Shown piece after piece: positions 22,739 through 30,346 of a stretch of DNA of 47,071 nucleotides; within the stretch, counting starts at the first letter, position 1, and each line of letters begins with the position of its first letter. The translations under genes and the position numbers were made by a program. The notes under the pieces were generated by a model, which saw only the letters and a program-made list of their open reading frames with translations, was not told the origin of the DNA and did no database searches. The stretch covers positions 1 through 47,071 of the forward strand of contig MGZB01000020.1 in the NCBI GenBank assembly GCA_001801995.1. Reading direction: 5' to 3'. The stretch comes from Gammaproteobacteria bacterium RIFOXYD12_FULL_61_37. Its GTDB lineage: Bacteria; Pseudomonadota; Gammaproteobacteria; Chromatiales; Chromatiaceae.

Positions 22739-24835
22739 TTAGAACTTGCCGTAGGTGCCCTCTTTCAGGGCGTCGAAGAGATTGGCGGCGTTGTGGATCT
22801 CGCCGTCGTACTCGACCTGTTCATTCCCCTTCACCTCGACCGTGGAGCCATCCTCCAGGGTGAAGCGGTAGGTGGTATTTGCCAGATCGTCCTTCTTGAC
22901 CAGCACCCCGCCGAACGCTTCAGGATTGAAGCGGAACGTGGTGCAGCCCTTCAGGCCCTTCGAAACGGCGTAAAGGTAGATCCCCTTGAACTTCTCGTAA
23001 GGGAAGTCCGAGGGCACGTTGATGGTCTTGCTGATCGCGGAATCGACCCATTTCTGGGCCGCCGCCTGAACATTGACGTGCTGTTCGGGCGGTACGTTGT
23101 CTGCCGTTGCAAAGCAGGCAGGCAGCGTTTCCGGCGTGGCTTCGGGATGCAGCTCGCGATAAGCCAGATACTCATAGCTCATCACCTCCGACTGCTCCTT
23201 GGTTTTCTTGCCGCCCTTGATCACATTCCGCATGTAGGAATGCGAGAAGGACGGTTCAATGCCATTGCTGGCGTTGTTTCCGAAGGCCAGGGGGATGGTC
23301 CCCGTCGGGGCGATCGAAGTGTGGTGCGTAAAACGCGAGCCCATCTCCGCGATCTGCTCAATCAGGTCGGGGCGCACTCCGCCGATACGCTGCATGTAGC
23401 GGCTGTATCGGGCGTGCAGGACCTTGCCCTTCACCTTGTCTCCAACACGGAAGTTGTCCCGCGCCATCTCGGGGCGCATCAACAGCATCCTTGCCGTCAC
23501 CTCGAACTCCTCTTCCATGATGGGAGCCGGCCCCTTCTCTTTGGCGAGGGCAATACCCTCTACCCAGCCGATCAGGGCCATGTACTTTGTGATCTCCTCC
23601 GTTGTCCGCACGGAATCGGGAGATCCGTACTTGATCCCCAGCATGGCCATCATCGAACCCAGTCCGAAATAACCCATGCCGTGACGGCGCTTCCGGGCCA
23701 TTTCCTGGCGCTGTGCTTCCAGCGGTAGGCCAGAGATGTCGGCCACGTTGTCGAGCATGCGGGTGAACACCCGCACGACTTTCTGGAACTTCTGGAGGTC
23801 GAAGTTCGCACTGACAGTGAATGGTTCGTTCACGAACTGGGTCAGGTTTAACGACCCGAGCAGGCAAGATCCAAATTCCGGTAGCGGCTGCTCTCCGCAG
23901 GGATTGGTTGCCGTGATGGTCTCGGCCCACCAGAGATTGTTCATCTCATTGACCTCGTCGATCAGGATGAACCCTGGTTCGGCGAAGTCGTAGGTGGACT
24001 TCATGATCGTCTCCCACAGCTCGCGGGCGGGGATGGTCCGATAGACCTTGCAGGCCACCTTTCCGTCTTCGCGAGAGATATAGCCGTCATCCGTGGGCCA
24101 TTCTCTCCAAATGACCTGGTCTGGATTGTTCAGATCCAGGGCTTCGGCTTCGACCTCGCGCTCCTTGGTGGGGAACACGAGCTTCCATTCCCGGTCGTTC
24201 TTTACCGCATCGATGAACTCGGCGGTAATGAGCAGGCTGAGATTGAAATGCCGCAGCCGCCCGGTTTCCCGTTTGGCCTGTATAAAGTCCAGGACATCGG
24301 GATGGGCGACATCGAAGGTCGCCATTTGCGCGCCACGCCTCCCCCCCGCAGAGGAAACCGTCTTGCACATGGCGTCGAATACGTCCATGAACGGCAGCGG
24401 TCCGGAGGTGGTGGAGCCTGCCCCTGACACGAACGCGCCTTTCGGGCGCAGTGTCGAGAAGCAGTAGCCGATTCCGGCGCCGCTTTGCAGCGTCACTCCT
24501 GCGGCATGAACGCTGCCCAGGATGCCGGACATACTGTCCGGCAGGTGTCCGGCGACCGTGCAGTTGATCAGAGCGGTTGCGGGCTTGTGCTCCTGCGCAC
24601 CCGCATTGGCTGTGATGCGACCTCCGGGAATCGCGCCGTTGCGCATGGCCCAGAGGAACTTCCCTTCCCATTCAGCCTGAAGCTTAGGCCTCTCCATGGC
24701 TGCGAGGGCCTTGGCGACACGACGAAACGTGCTGTCAATATCCCTTTCTTTTGGTTCACCGGCTCGGGTCTTGAGCCGGTATTTCGCATCCCAGATATCC
24801 TGGGAGAAGGCCTGTGTCTGTGCCTGTGTTTGCAT
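22739..24835 (-). CDS. nrdJa: NrdJa, adenosylcobalamin-dependent ribonucleotide reductase catalytic subunit
   Basis: The 698-aa product matches class II (B12-dependent) ribonucleotide reductase. It has ALINCTVAGHLPDSM (first redox cysteine), NPCGEQPLPEFGSCLLGSLN near residue 308 (radical cysteine and glutamate), GAGIGYCFSTLRP and GTIPLAFGNNASNGIEPSF. The enzyme makes deoxyribonucleotides using a cobalamin radical and works with or without oxygen. The C-terminal zinc tail is encoded by the adjacent gene. The start has AAGGAAAAAAC. A GC-rich hairpin (CGCCCCC/GGGGGCG) lies in the 45-nt gap to the upstream gene. I see no cobalamin riboswitch. Confidence 0.93.
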   Translation of the reverse strand: MQTQAQTQAFSQDIWDAKYRLKTRAGEPKERDIDSTFRRVAKALAAMERPKLQAEWEGKFLWAMRNGAIPGGRITANAGAQEHKPATALINCTVAGHLPDSMSGILGSVHAAGVTLQSGAGIGYCFSTLRPKGAFVSGAGSTTSGPLPFMDVFDAMCKTVSSAGGRRGAQMATFDVAHPDVLDFIQAKRETGRLRHFNLSLLITAEFIDAVKNDREWKLVFPTKEREVEAEALDLNNPDQVIWREWPTDDGYISREDGKVACKVYRTIPARELWETIMKSTYDFAEPGFILIDEVNEMNNLWWAETITATNPCGEQPLPEFGSCLLGSLNLTQFVNEPFTVSANFDLQKFQKVVRVFTRMLDNVADISGLPLEAQRQEMARKRRHGMGYFGLGSMMAMLGIKYGSPDSVRTTEEITKYMALIGWVEGIALAKEKGPAPIMEEEFEVTARMLLMRPEMARDNFRVGDKVKGKVLHARYSRYMQRIGGVRPDLIEQIAEMGSRFTHHTSIAPTGTIPLAFGNNASNGIEPSFSHSYMRNVIKGGKKTKEQSEVMSYEYLAYRELHPEATPETLPACFATADNVPPEQHVNVQAAAQKWVDSAISKTINVPSDFPYEKFKGIYLYAVSKGLKGCTTFRFNPEAFGGVLVKKDDLANTTYRFTLEDGSTVEVKGNEQVEYDGEIHNAANLFDALKEGTYGKF

Positions 24836-24880
24836 GTTTTTTCCTTGGAAAAACGCACGCCCCCGAGGGGGGCGCTGAGT

Positions 24881-25327
24881 TCAATGACGGTTGGCGGCGA
24901 AGGGGATCTCCGCCGCGTGTTTTTTGTGATGTCGCCGCACGAAGTCGCGGAACGTGTCCCGCAGTGAAAGCGGGTCCACACCGGACTCAATCGCGCACAC
25001 CACGAAGGAAAACGGGGCGACCTCGTTGGACGATATCCACTGAATCCATTCTTCCTTTTGCGCCCTGGACACCCTCCCGTCCACGCAGGCGCGGAGCGAG
25101 CGAACCAGCAGCTCCTCGCGGAGCGCGAGGATTTCCTGGTCCGTCATGACGAGGAATTCCTCGTCTGACGGAATCAGCAGCTCCAGTTCGAGCTGCTGAG
25201 CCCCCGGACAGCCCGGGGGCTGCGGGCGGCGGAAATACCGCCTTTTTTTTCGGGCGGGCAGTCCCTCGAAGGACCAAGCCCGCCCTTCGAACGCCTTTTG
25301 AATAGCGTCCAGTAGAGTTATGACCAT
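24881..25327 (-). CDS. Protein of unknown function (148 aa)
   Basis: The ATG follows GAGGAGGGCCGTC. The N-terminal third is very basic (LPARKKRRYFRRPQPP), followed by an acidic helical region (ELLIPSDEEFLVMTDQEILALREELL) and a C-terminal basic end (FVRRHHKKHAAEI). No known domain is recognised. It is directly upstream of nrdJa and likely shares its transcript. Its leader forms a CCCG/GGCGGG hairpin with a loop that can pair with downstream TGCGGCGC. Confidence 0.6.
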   Translation of the reverse strand: MVITLLDAIQKAFEGRAWSFEGLPARKKRRYFRRPQPPGCPGAQQLELELLIPSDEEFLVMTDQEILALREELLVRSLRACVDGRVSRAQKEEWIQWISSNEVAPFSFVVCAIESGVDPLSLRDTFRDFVRRHHKKHAAEIPFAANRH

Positions 25328-25403
25328 GACGGCCCTCCTCTCTGTGCCTGAGCGCCGCAGTTACCCGCCAGGGTGATGCGACACCCCGACGGGTTGGAAT
25401 AAA

Positions 25404-25425
25404 AAAACCGCCCGGAGGCGGTTTG
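25404..25425 (-). terminator. Intrinsic terminator
   Basis: On the minus strand, AACCGCC-TCCG-GGCGGTT is followed by a run of T (TTTTTTT). It ends transcripts arriving from the DUF1874 gene before the gene at 25327. The stem is symmetrical, and rightward transcripts would also meet T-rich sequence further on. Confidence 0.75.
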
Positions 25426-25489
25426 GTTCTGCTGTGTTTTTTGCCTGGCCAGCTACCAGCGCCTTTCGGCCGAAAACCAGGAACATCTG

Positions 25490-25690
25490 AACAATCACCG
25501 GACCGGAAATGTGGCTGTTCGGATGTCCCTGCGAACAGGGGTTTGGATACCCGCCACAAGCACACAGTCCCGAAGGAGTGTGGCTTGCGACGGGCGCCGT
25601 CGGTTTCTGTTTCCGCCCTTACGACACGCGCTTTTCAGCGTATCTCCGAGGGGCAGCCCCGCCTGACGCGGGGAAGGTCCTGTCAACCAC
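25490..25690 (+). ncRNA. Possible C4-antisense-like / Icd-region RNA
   Basis: The 25430-25696 interval has no convincing gene. On the plus strand it shows GTGGC...GCCAC enclosing CCCTG-CGAA-CAGGG, then AAGCACAC/GTGTGGCTT around TCC-CGAA-GGA, then GCGACGGGCGCCGTCGG and the phrase TTACGACACGCGCTTTTCAG. From memory this resembles the segment around phage icd/ant loci that carries C4 antisense RNA. Its open frames in both directions (96 aa and 63 aa) look like translations of structured RNA. This assignment rests on recall and is tentative. Confidence 0.35.
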
Positions 25691-25696
25691 TACCTG

Positions 25697-25999
25697 TTAC
25701 GGCAGCTTGGTGATCAGGAGGGGCTGTACGCCAACCTCCAAGATCTCGGCAAGGGAATACTCCTTGCCGAACTCAAGCCGTCCCAGAGGCTTTAGGCACA
25801 GCGCCTGGTCGAAACCAGAACACTGCGCCCTCGACTCTGAGGGGCTGAGACCAACAACTTTCACGGTCTGATGTCCGCAAAAGTTGGCAGGTGCGTTTTC
25901 ACGCACCCACGCCGTCGCCTCATCGATGGTCAGCGCCTTCATTTCGAAGGTGCCTTCCTCGATAAGGAGGGTGGTTGACAGGACGACTTTATTAGTCAT
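25697..25999 (-). CDS. DUF1874 / AcrIII-1-like protein (putative anti-CRISPR ring nuclease)
   Basis: The start at 25999 follows GGAGAGACAG; longer frames run into the leader. The 100-aa product has the DUF1874 pattern of viral STIV-B116/SIRV1-gp29 proteins: an STTLL start, a GHQTVKVV motif with the conserved histidine near residue 40, then RAQCSGFDQALCLKPLGRL and FGKEYSLAEILEVGVQPLLI. AcrIII-1 members of this family degrade cyclic tetra-adenylate and so switch off type III CRISPR defence. Here it would protect the element on entering a new host; that role is inferred from the family. It has its own structured leader (copy B) and a terminator behind it. Confidence 0.72.
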   Translation of the reverse strand: MTNKVVLSTTLLIEEGTFEMKALTIDEATAWVRENAPANFCGHQTVKVVGLSPSESRAQCSGFDQALCLKPLGRLEFGKEYSLAEILEVGVQPLLITKLP

Positions 26000-26080
26000 C
26001 TGTCTCTCCATACCTGCTGCCGCAGGATTTGTTGATTGCCTGCGGCAGAAGTACCAAAGCGGAATTGCTTTGGCTTTGTA

Positions 26081-26276
26081 TCCATCACAAACGCTCGAAT
26101 CCCAATGGGATCGAGCGTTTGTGATGGACGTGAATGTTTTACGCCGCTCAGATTGCGACGGGTCTTTAGGAGACCGACCTTTTTCCTCGCGTGCGATGCA
26201 CGGTGAGGAGAAAATCTTTCCAAAACACACTCGGGAGATTGAAAAATGCGCTTTGGAAAGCCCGGCCAAAACCGGG
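26081..26276 (-). ncRNA. Structured leader RNA, copy B
   Basis: Minus-strand order: GCCCGG-loop-CCGGGC, CTTTCC pairing with GGAAAG, TTTTCTCCTCAC with GAGGAAAAAGG around CGTGCATCGCACG, then GGTCTCC-TAAA-GACC. It ends in a 3' hairpin with near-perfect arms of about 24 bp, TCCATCACAAACGCTCGA and its complement. The core loop CATCG is the same as in copies A, C and D while stems differ compensatorily. It lies in the 285-nt gap before the DUF1874 gene. Confidence 0.65.
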
Positions 26277-26283
26277 CATGAAT

Positions 26284-26442
26284 TCAAGCCGCGCGCCGGG
26301 AAAACCCGGCTTGCCGCAAGGCTTGACGGAGCATCTTTTGGGTCTCGGGCGATTGCTCGCCGCGAAGAAGCCGCTGATGCAGGTCGCAGGCCATGGGAAA
26401 AGGGATTGCGCGGAACATGCGTTCGGTGGTGTTGTTCGTCAT
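26284..26442 (-). CDS. Small protein of unknown function (52 aa)
   Basis: The ATG follows GGAGAGCGCC. The peptide begins MTNNTTERMFRAIPFPM and ends in basic residues (QALRQAGFSRRAA), with a helical middle LHQRLLRGEQSPETQKML. It has no cysteine pair and no membrane segment. The upstream 27-aa membrane peptide ends only 12 nt before this start, so they form one unit. A family cannot be assigned at this length. Confidence 0.5.
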   Translation of the reverse strand: MTNNTTERMFRAIPFPMACDLHQRLLRGEQSPETQKMLRQALRQAGFSRRAA

Positions 26443-26454
26443 GGCGCTCTCCTG

Positions 26455-26538
26455 CTATCGGCAGCCAATCGCATGAACGACGGGGCGACTGATGACGTAG
26501 CCAGAGACGGCGCATGCCGTAAGGATCAGGACGATCAT
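26455..26538 (-). CDS. 27-aa membrane peptide
   Basis: The ATG follows AAGGAGAACTCTC, a strong ribosome-binding site. The peptide is one hydrophobic helix (MIVLILTACAVSGYVISRPV) with a short polar end. Two leader hairpins (GGTCGC-TATG-GGCGACC and GGGTT/AACCC) precede it, in the style of other genes here. It may be a small membrane regulator or toxin-like peptide, or a translational leader for the 52-aa gene. Confidence 0.45.
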   Translation of the reverse strand: MIVLILTACAVSGYVISRPVVHAIGCR

Positions 26539-26701
26539 GAGAGTTCTCCTTGCCGGGTTGAGGTAACCCGCAAGGTCGCCCATAGCGACCCCGCAGGCCG
26601 GAACGCTCTCCGTGTTGGAAAACGCTCTGGCCTGCGGGATCGCCGCAGGATTTTGGCTAGGCAGGAGCGGCATGTTTCGCCACTCCTGCCACGGGGACCG
26701 C

Positions 26702-26899
26702 CTAGCTGTATAGGCGGTCCCAGATCAGGGAAGAGTCGTCCGCCTCGCGGCGGATCAACTCATTCCTAATCTGGCTGCGGAGGAGGCCAAGGACCTCCTC
26801 GGCGCCGTATACCGGGGAGGTCTCGCAGACCTCCCCAAAGAACACCGCCAGTTCGGCGGTGTTCATGTCAACAGCTTCAACAGCTTCTATTGCGTACAT
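26702..26899 (-). CDS. Small acidic protein, paralogue of the 60-aa protein at 44307 (65 aa)
   Basis: The ATG follows GAGGAGGGACT. The sequence (TAELAVFFGEVCETSPVYGAE ... RREADDSSL) matches the gene at 44307 in layout: an ELxxFA helix, a SPxxY turn, an LLR/LLS helix and a RREsDD end. Both genes sit behind the same kind of structured leader RNA and a nearly identical pseudoknot. The mRNA has an internal hairpin near the SPVYGA codons (GACCTCC...GGAGGTC), as does the paralogue. Function unknown. Confidence 0.65.
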   Translation of the reverse strand: MYAIEAVEAVDMNTAELAVFFGEVCETSPVYGAEEVLGLLRSQIRNELIRREADDSSLIWDRLYS

Positions 26900-26940
26900 A
26901 GTCCCTCCTCGGCCCGTGGGCCTGGGTTGAGAAAAAAGTA

Positions 26941-26971
26941 CGCAAGACCCCGCCGGGTATTGCGTACCCGG
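26941..26971 (-). promoter_or_regulatory. Leader pseudoknot before the 65-aa gene
   Basis: Stem 1 CCGGGTA/TACCCGG (7 bp) has a CGCAA loop that pairs with TTGCG downstream. A GGCCC-ACG-GGCC hairpin then abuts the ribosome-binding site. The gene at 44489 has the same arrangement. Confidence 0.6.
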
Positions 26972-27038
26972 TGGGCGAGAATTATGATGGAAAAGGAAGG
27001 GCTATTTGCCCACGGACCCCTTTTCCACCTTGAATTTG

Positions 27039-27292
27039 TCCATTACATACGCCCAGACCCCGTTTGGGGGAAGGCGCGTGCAAAGAACTGGGATAACGCT
27101 CCCGTAGGGCGTGTCGATTCTGGTTTCCCAAGGCTCAACAAAGCCTATTTTTCTGTGCGATGCACAGAAGAAAACTTTGGGCTTGGCCTCCTGCACTGCC
27201 CTACCGCCTCTCTCCCTGGAGGCGTCTTTCCGGAGAACTCTCGTTAAGGAAAGTGCTCTGGAAAGGCCCGGAAGAAGCCGGCTTGCGCCGAC
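27039..27292 (-). ncRNA. Structured leader RNA, copy C
   Basis: This is the most diverged copy but keeps every helix: 5' hairpin GTCGGC-GCAA-GCCGGC, CTTTCC with GGAAAG, a long stem around CTGTGCATCGCACAG, AGGCT...AGCCT in place of GGTCT...AGACC, and a 3' hairpin near TCCATTAC. Promoter 6 lies 20 nt upstream, so the RNA would begin almost at the transcription start. It fills most of the 26900-27380 gap, with the pseudoknot leader of the 65-aa gene after it. Confidence 0.65.
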
Positions 27293-27313
27293 CTCCCCCG
27301 AGCATGTTGGAAA

Positions 27314-27371
27314 AGTCTATAGGTTTTTTTTGCCTGTCAACCTTCAAATAACGGCTTTTAAGCCGGTTATT
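27314..27371 (-). promoter_or_regulatory. Inverted-repeat promoter 6
   Basis: The most symmetrical site: CAAATAAC-GGCT and AGCC-GTTATTTG at 27345-27373 (core 27347-27371). The -10-like TAGACT (27319-27314) is at the family spacing. A TTGACA is also present 15 nt upstream of the -10. The site lies 10 nt past the primase stop and drives structured leader RNA copy C. Confidence 0.65.
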
Positions 27372-27380
27372 TGAAAAAGT

Positions 27381-28472
27381 TTACGCGGCCCTTCCGAGCT
27401 GGACCCGAGGATCGACTTCGGGAAAGCCGCCCTTACGGGACGACATCCATACATCGTTCCAGTCCAGCGATTTCTTGCCAGCCGGAATAGCGCCCTCCGG
27501 CATGAGGATGCGGGCACGTTTCCCCTCGGACCAGGCGCGCTCACAGAGCTTGCGCGCTGATTCCTCGCCTTTTCCGGATCTGTCCTTGTCGGCCCAGATC
27601 CACAGTTCCGCGACCTCGGCAGGAATCGACATCCCCGCCAACATGTCCGCGCTCCCTGTGGCCCAGCAGGGCATGCGAGTGCTCATGAGGACCGAGAGCA
27701 TTGTCTCGACTCCCTCGCCCACGGACATCACGCGGCCCGCCTTTGTGAGAGGAACGGCGCACCCCGAGAGGTCGTATGCCCGTTCGTCGTACTGGCAGAT
27801 CTTTCGATCTATCTTCTCCCCTTCCGGGGTGAAGTAGGTCCGGTGAACCGTGACGCCGATGCCTCTCTCGTTACGCAGGAAGGTCAGCAGTGCCGGAAAC
27901 TGCCCTGCTTTCCTCCCCTCCTTGTCGTAATAAGTCACGGCAGGGTGGTACCGGAAGTTTCGCTCGTTCAACGAGCGAGGGCTCAGCCCCCTTGTCGCCA
28001 GATAGCGACGCAGCGGCTCGGCGCCTGGATCACGAACATGACGGCTAGTGTTGACCAGCCAGAGCAGTCTTCGGCGCCGACGCGCCGCCTCTTCGGGTGT
28101 GACCGCATGCTCTGGCACCACGAACCGTGGCGCAGAGGGCAGTAGCGGAATCCCTGCTTGCCGTGGGAGCAAGCCGAGCTGTTCTGCCACCAAGTCCTTG
28201 GCGTGCAGATAGTCCAGGCACTCCGCCCAGGCGATGAGGTCAATGCCCTTGCGCGCCCCACAGGTGTTGCAGATCCCGCCTCCTGTTCGGTTCACGTCAG
28301 GGAAGAAGCGGAAACCGTCCTTCCCTCCGTGGACCGGACAGGGCACATGCCGCCGCCCTCCCGCAGCCGCCTCCACGGCGGGTTTCAAAGAGGGACTTAC
28401 GTTGGCGAAGATGTCGAGCCAGCGCCCATTGGCGGCGGCGTTGATCTCCTCGCTGGTGGAAAATCTTTCCAT
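27381..28472 (-). CDS. Zinc-ribbon/Toprim DNA primase
   Basis: The start at 28472 (MERFSTSEEINAAANGRW) has GTAGGAGGTGGAAG in front; the longer open frame upstream overlaps the previous gene and is rejected. The 363-aa product has a P4-alpha/DnaG-type zinc ribbon (CPVHGG near residue 43, CNTCG near 68), then a Toprim domain with the catalytic glutamate in SVGEGVETMLSVL (near 250) and the ADKDRSGKGEES motif (near 292). It would make primers for element replication after transfer. No helicase domain is attached. Confidence 0.85.
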   Translation of the reverse strand: MERFSTSEEINAAANGRWLDIFANVSPSLKPAVEAAAGGRRHVPCPVHGGKDGFRFFPDVNRTGGGICNTCGARKGIDLIAWAECLDYLHAKDLVAEQLGLLPRQAGIPLLPSAPRFVVPEHAVTPEEAARRRRRLLWLVNTSRHVRDPGAEPLRRYLATRGLSPRSLNERNFRYHPAVTYYDKEGRKAGQFPALLTFLRNERGIGVTVHRTYFTPEGEKIDRKICQYDERAYDLSGCAVPLTKAGRVMSVGEGVETMLSVLMSTRMPCWATGSADMLAGMSIPAEVAELWIWADKDRSGKGEESARKLCERAWSEGKRARILMPEGAIPAGKKSLDWNDVWMSSRKGGFPEVDPRVQLGRAA

Positions 28473-28482
28473 CTTCCACCTC

Positions 28483-29067
28483 CTACTCTTTCGCGATTTG
28501 CATCGCCGCCGCGATGCGCATTTCTGCGACCGCCTTGAGGCAACTCCGCGCCCGCGCGTTCCGCTTCTCGACGAGAACGGAGCCGTCAGGTGCCGGCAAG
28601 CATCCCTTGGAGACGACGCTGAACTCCAGCGCAACGCCTGCGTTGCCGTCCTCTTCGAAGTCGTCAAAGAGGAGGGGCATCTCCGGGGTGTTGTCCCAGA
28701 TGGTGCCCGCGTCGAACGCGGACTCTGCCTTTTTCGAGGCGGATTCCGCGTTCGGCGCGTAAACGCCGACCTGCACCCGGTGGGTGTAGGGGAGGGTGTA
28801 CTCCACTACATACCCCTGCTCGGCTTCCGGCGCAGCAAAGGGTTCGGGCTGCTTCGGTGCCTCGGGCTCGGCGAACGCCGCCATGACGGCGGGGATGATC
28901 TGTTTCAAGTCGGCGATGCGAGCGCGCATCTCCTCTCTGTCTTCGTCCGTAAAAAAGTCTCGGCGCACGAAGTTCATGCGACTCAGGTCGCTTCGCAGGG
29001 TGCTCAGCACCTCGCTCGCCATGTATTCAACGGCGTCCGAAATGGACGCGAAAAAGTTCAGCTTCAT
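28483..29067 (-). CDS. Protein of unknown function (194 aa)
   Basis: The ATG follows CACGGAGAAACACA, behind a GCCCGAG/CTCGGGC hairpin. Residues 1-70 are helical and charged (MRARIADLKQIIPAVMAAFAEP). After a Pro/Glu linker comes a beta-rich segment (QGYVVEYTLPYTHRVQVGVYAPNAESASKKAESAF) and an acidic loop (LLFDDFEEDGNAG). No family is recognised. The gene ends 10 nt before the primase start, so the two are probably co-expressed. Confidence 0.65.
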   Translation of the reverse strand: MKLNFFASISDAVEYMASEVLSTLRSDLSRMNFVRRDFFTDEDREEMRARIADLKQIIPAVMAAFAEPEAPKQPEPFAAPEAEQGYVVEYTLPYTHRVQVGVYAPNAESASKKAESAFDAGTIWDNTPEMPLLFDDFEEDGNAGVALEFSVVSKGCLPAPDGSVLVEKRNARARSCLKAVAEMRIAAAMQIAKE

Positions 29068-29128
29068 TGTGTTTCTCCGTGCCCGAGACGAATGCTCGGG
29101 CGGTTATTGATAGCGGACACGCCCCTGA

Positions 29129-29623
29129 TCAGATCAGTCCGCGTTCCGCAAAACTGGTGGTTTCGGTCCCCCCGACCACAATGTGGTCGAGGACGCGAAC
29201 GTCGATCAGGTCCAGCGCGCTCTTGAGCTGGTTCGTGAGCCCGATGTCTGCGAGGCTCGGCTCGGGTGTCCCTGACGGGTGGTTGTGAGCGAAAACGCAG
29301 GCGCTCGCGTTGAGCGCCAACGCCCGCTTCACGACCTCCCGTGGGTAGATCGACGCGCGGCTGAGGGTGCCGCGAAACATCTCCTCGAAGACAATGATGC
29401 GGTGCTGGCTGTCGAGGAAAATGACAGCGAACACCTCGTGTTCGAGAGGGGCCAGCCGATGCACTAGATACTGCTTGGTGTCTTCTGGCCGGCTTATAGA
29501 CTCGGCCCGCATGTAGCGGGCCTTGAGGATCTCAGCCGCCGTACCGAGGATGACTTCCTCGGTTAGCGGCCCGTTGACAATGTAGCGGCCCGCGTTGTCG
29601 CGGACCATGTGAAGCGGTTCCAT
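29129..29623 (-). CDS. radC: RadC-family JAB-domain protein
   Basis: The 164-aa product is a RadC-type JAB/MPN domain without the N-terminal helix-hairpin-helix of chromosomal RadC. The metal-binding signature HNHPSG is near residue 110, followed by SLADIGLTNQLKSALDLIDVRVLDHIVVG. Such short versions are common on plasmids, ICEs and prophages. Their biochemical role is not settled, despite the DNA-repair name. The leader carries one of the clearest pseudoknots. Confidence 0.88.
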   Translation of the reverse strand: MEPLHMVRDNAGRYIVNGPLTEEVILGTAAEILKARYMRAESISRPEDTKQYLVHRLAPLEHEVFAVIFLDSQHRIIVFEEMFRGTLSRASIYPREVVKRALALNASACVFAHNHPSGTPEPSLADIGLTNQLKSALDLIDVRVLDHIVVGGTETTSFAERGLI

Positions 29624-29640
29624 GGCGTTTCCTTTAGAAA

Positions 29641-29688
29641 CCGGGAAACACCGATCCCTTGCCGGGAAGTGTTTCCCGGAAGGGTGAG
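29641..29688 (-). promoter_or_regulatory. Leader pseudoknot before radC
   Basis: Stem 1: CCCTT-CCGGGAA with TTCCCGG-CAAGGG around an ACAC loop. Downstream GTGTTTCCCGG can pair with CCGGGAAACAC, giving either a pseudoknot or a competing 11-bp hairpin next to the ribosome-binding site. Confidence 0.55.
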
Positions 29689-29722
29689 GGTTTGTGTTGA
29701 TTGCGCCGTGGATGGCGCTGGT

Positions 29723-30346
29723 TTAGTGAAGTTTGAGGAGTTTTGCTGCCCAGTCTGGCAGCAGATTCTCAAGAACGAGCGGCGTCAGCCGACCATCGGA
29801 TTTAGCCAGTACAGCGACTGCGCCAGTTTTTATTTCACTGTTATCGAACAGCAGGGCTTCATCGACTAGATTGAGTACAACAGGCAGCACCTGTTGCATC
29901 ACCTTATGGAATCGATTCACGATCTTGTTTTGATCGACCGCATGTCCGCCCGCAAGAACACGTTCTGCAACGCGCCCCACGTTAATTGACGGATCTCGCG
30001 TCGTAATGAAGAAGAGGACAATCCGATAACCCTGTGATTTGGCCTCCAGAATAAACCTGGGCCATCGATCCAAATCAGACATTACGGTTTCAGTGGCAAA
30101 AGACACCCGCTGGGAAACAAGTGCCCAGCGCATCTCTTCAGCCGCCAGAGCGGCTTGCCATTGGGTTTCCGGACTGGGTCGCCCCTCGCCTTTTCGCCTC
30201 GCCATGGAATCAGCGATGACATCTGCGTTCACGAGTACGCCAAGCTGTCCAACTTGGGATAGCCGGGCTACCGTTGTTGATTTGCCTGATCCATTTGGGC
30301 CTGCGATCAAAAGAAGAATTGGTTTCTTGTTACGCGGCCTGGGCAT
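29723..30346 (-). CDS. Zeta-toxin-like P-loop kinase
   Basis: The start at 30346 follows GGAGAGGTGGACG and overlaps the partner gene by 17 nt. The 207-aa product begins MPRPRNKKPILLLIAGPNGSG, with the Walker A completed by KST. VNADVIADSMARR and SFATETVMSDLDRW follow, as in zeta-toxin/UDP-GlcNAc kinase relatives. Zeta toxins phosphorylate UDP-N-acetylglucosamine and block cell-wall synthesis; this may be an addiction module keeping the element in its host. Confidence 0.8.
   Translation of the reverse strand: MPRPRNKKPILLLIAGPNGSGKSTTVARLSQVGQLGVLVNADVIADSMARRKGEGRPSPETQWQAALAAEEMRWALVSQRVSFATETVMSDLDRWPRFILEAKSQGYRIVLFFITTRDPSINVGRVAERVLAGGHAVDQNKIVNRFHKVMQQVLPVVLNLVDEALLFDNSEIKTGAVAVLAKSDGRLTPLVLENLLPDWAAKLLKLH

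Noticed and set aside
25327-25700. Cobalamin riboswitch controlling the B12-dependent reductase
   Set aside because: I looked for the B12-box GCCACTG and the usual multi-helix arrangement on the minus strand upstream of nrdJa and did not find them.
25999-26515. Extended N-terminus (to 272 aa) of the DUF1874 protein
   Set aside because: It would translate structured leader RNA copy B and overlap the 52-aa and 27-aa genes. The DUF1874 family begins at MTNK with GGAGAGACAG in front.
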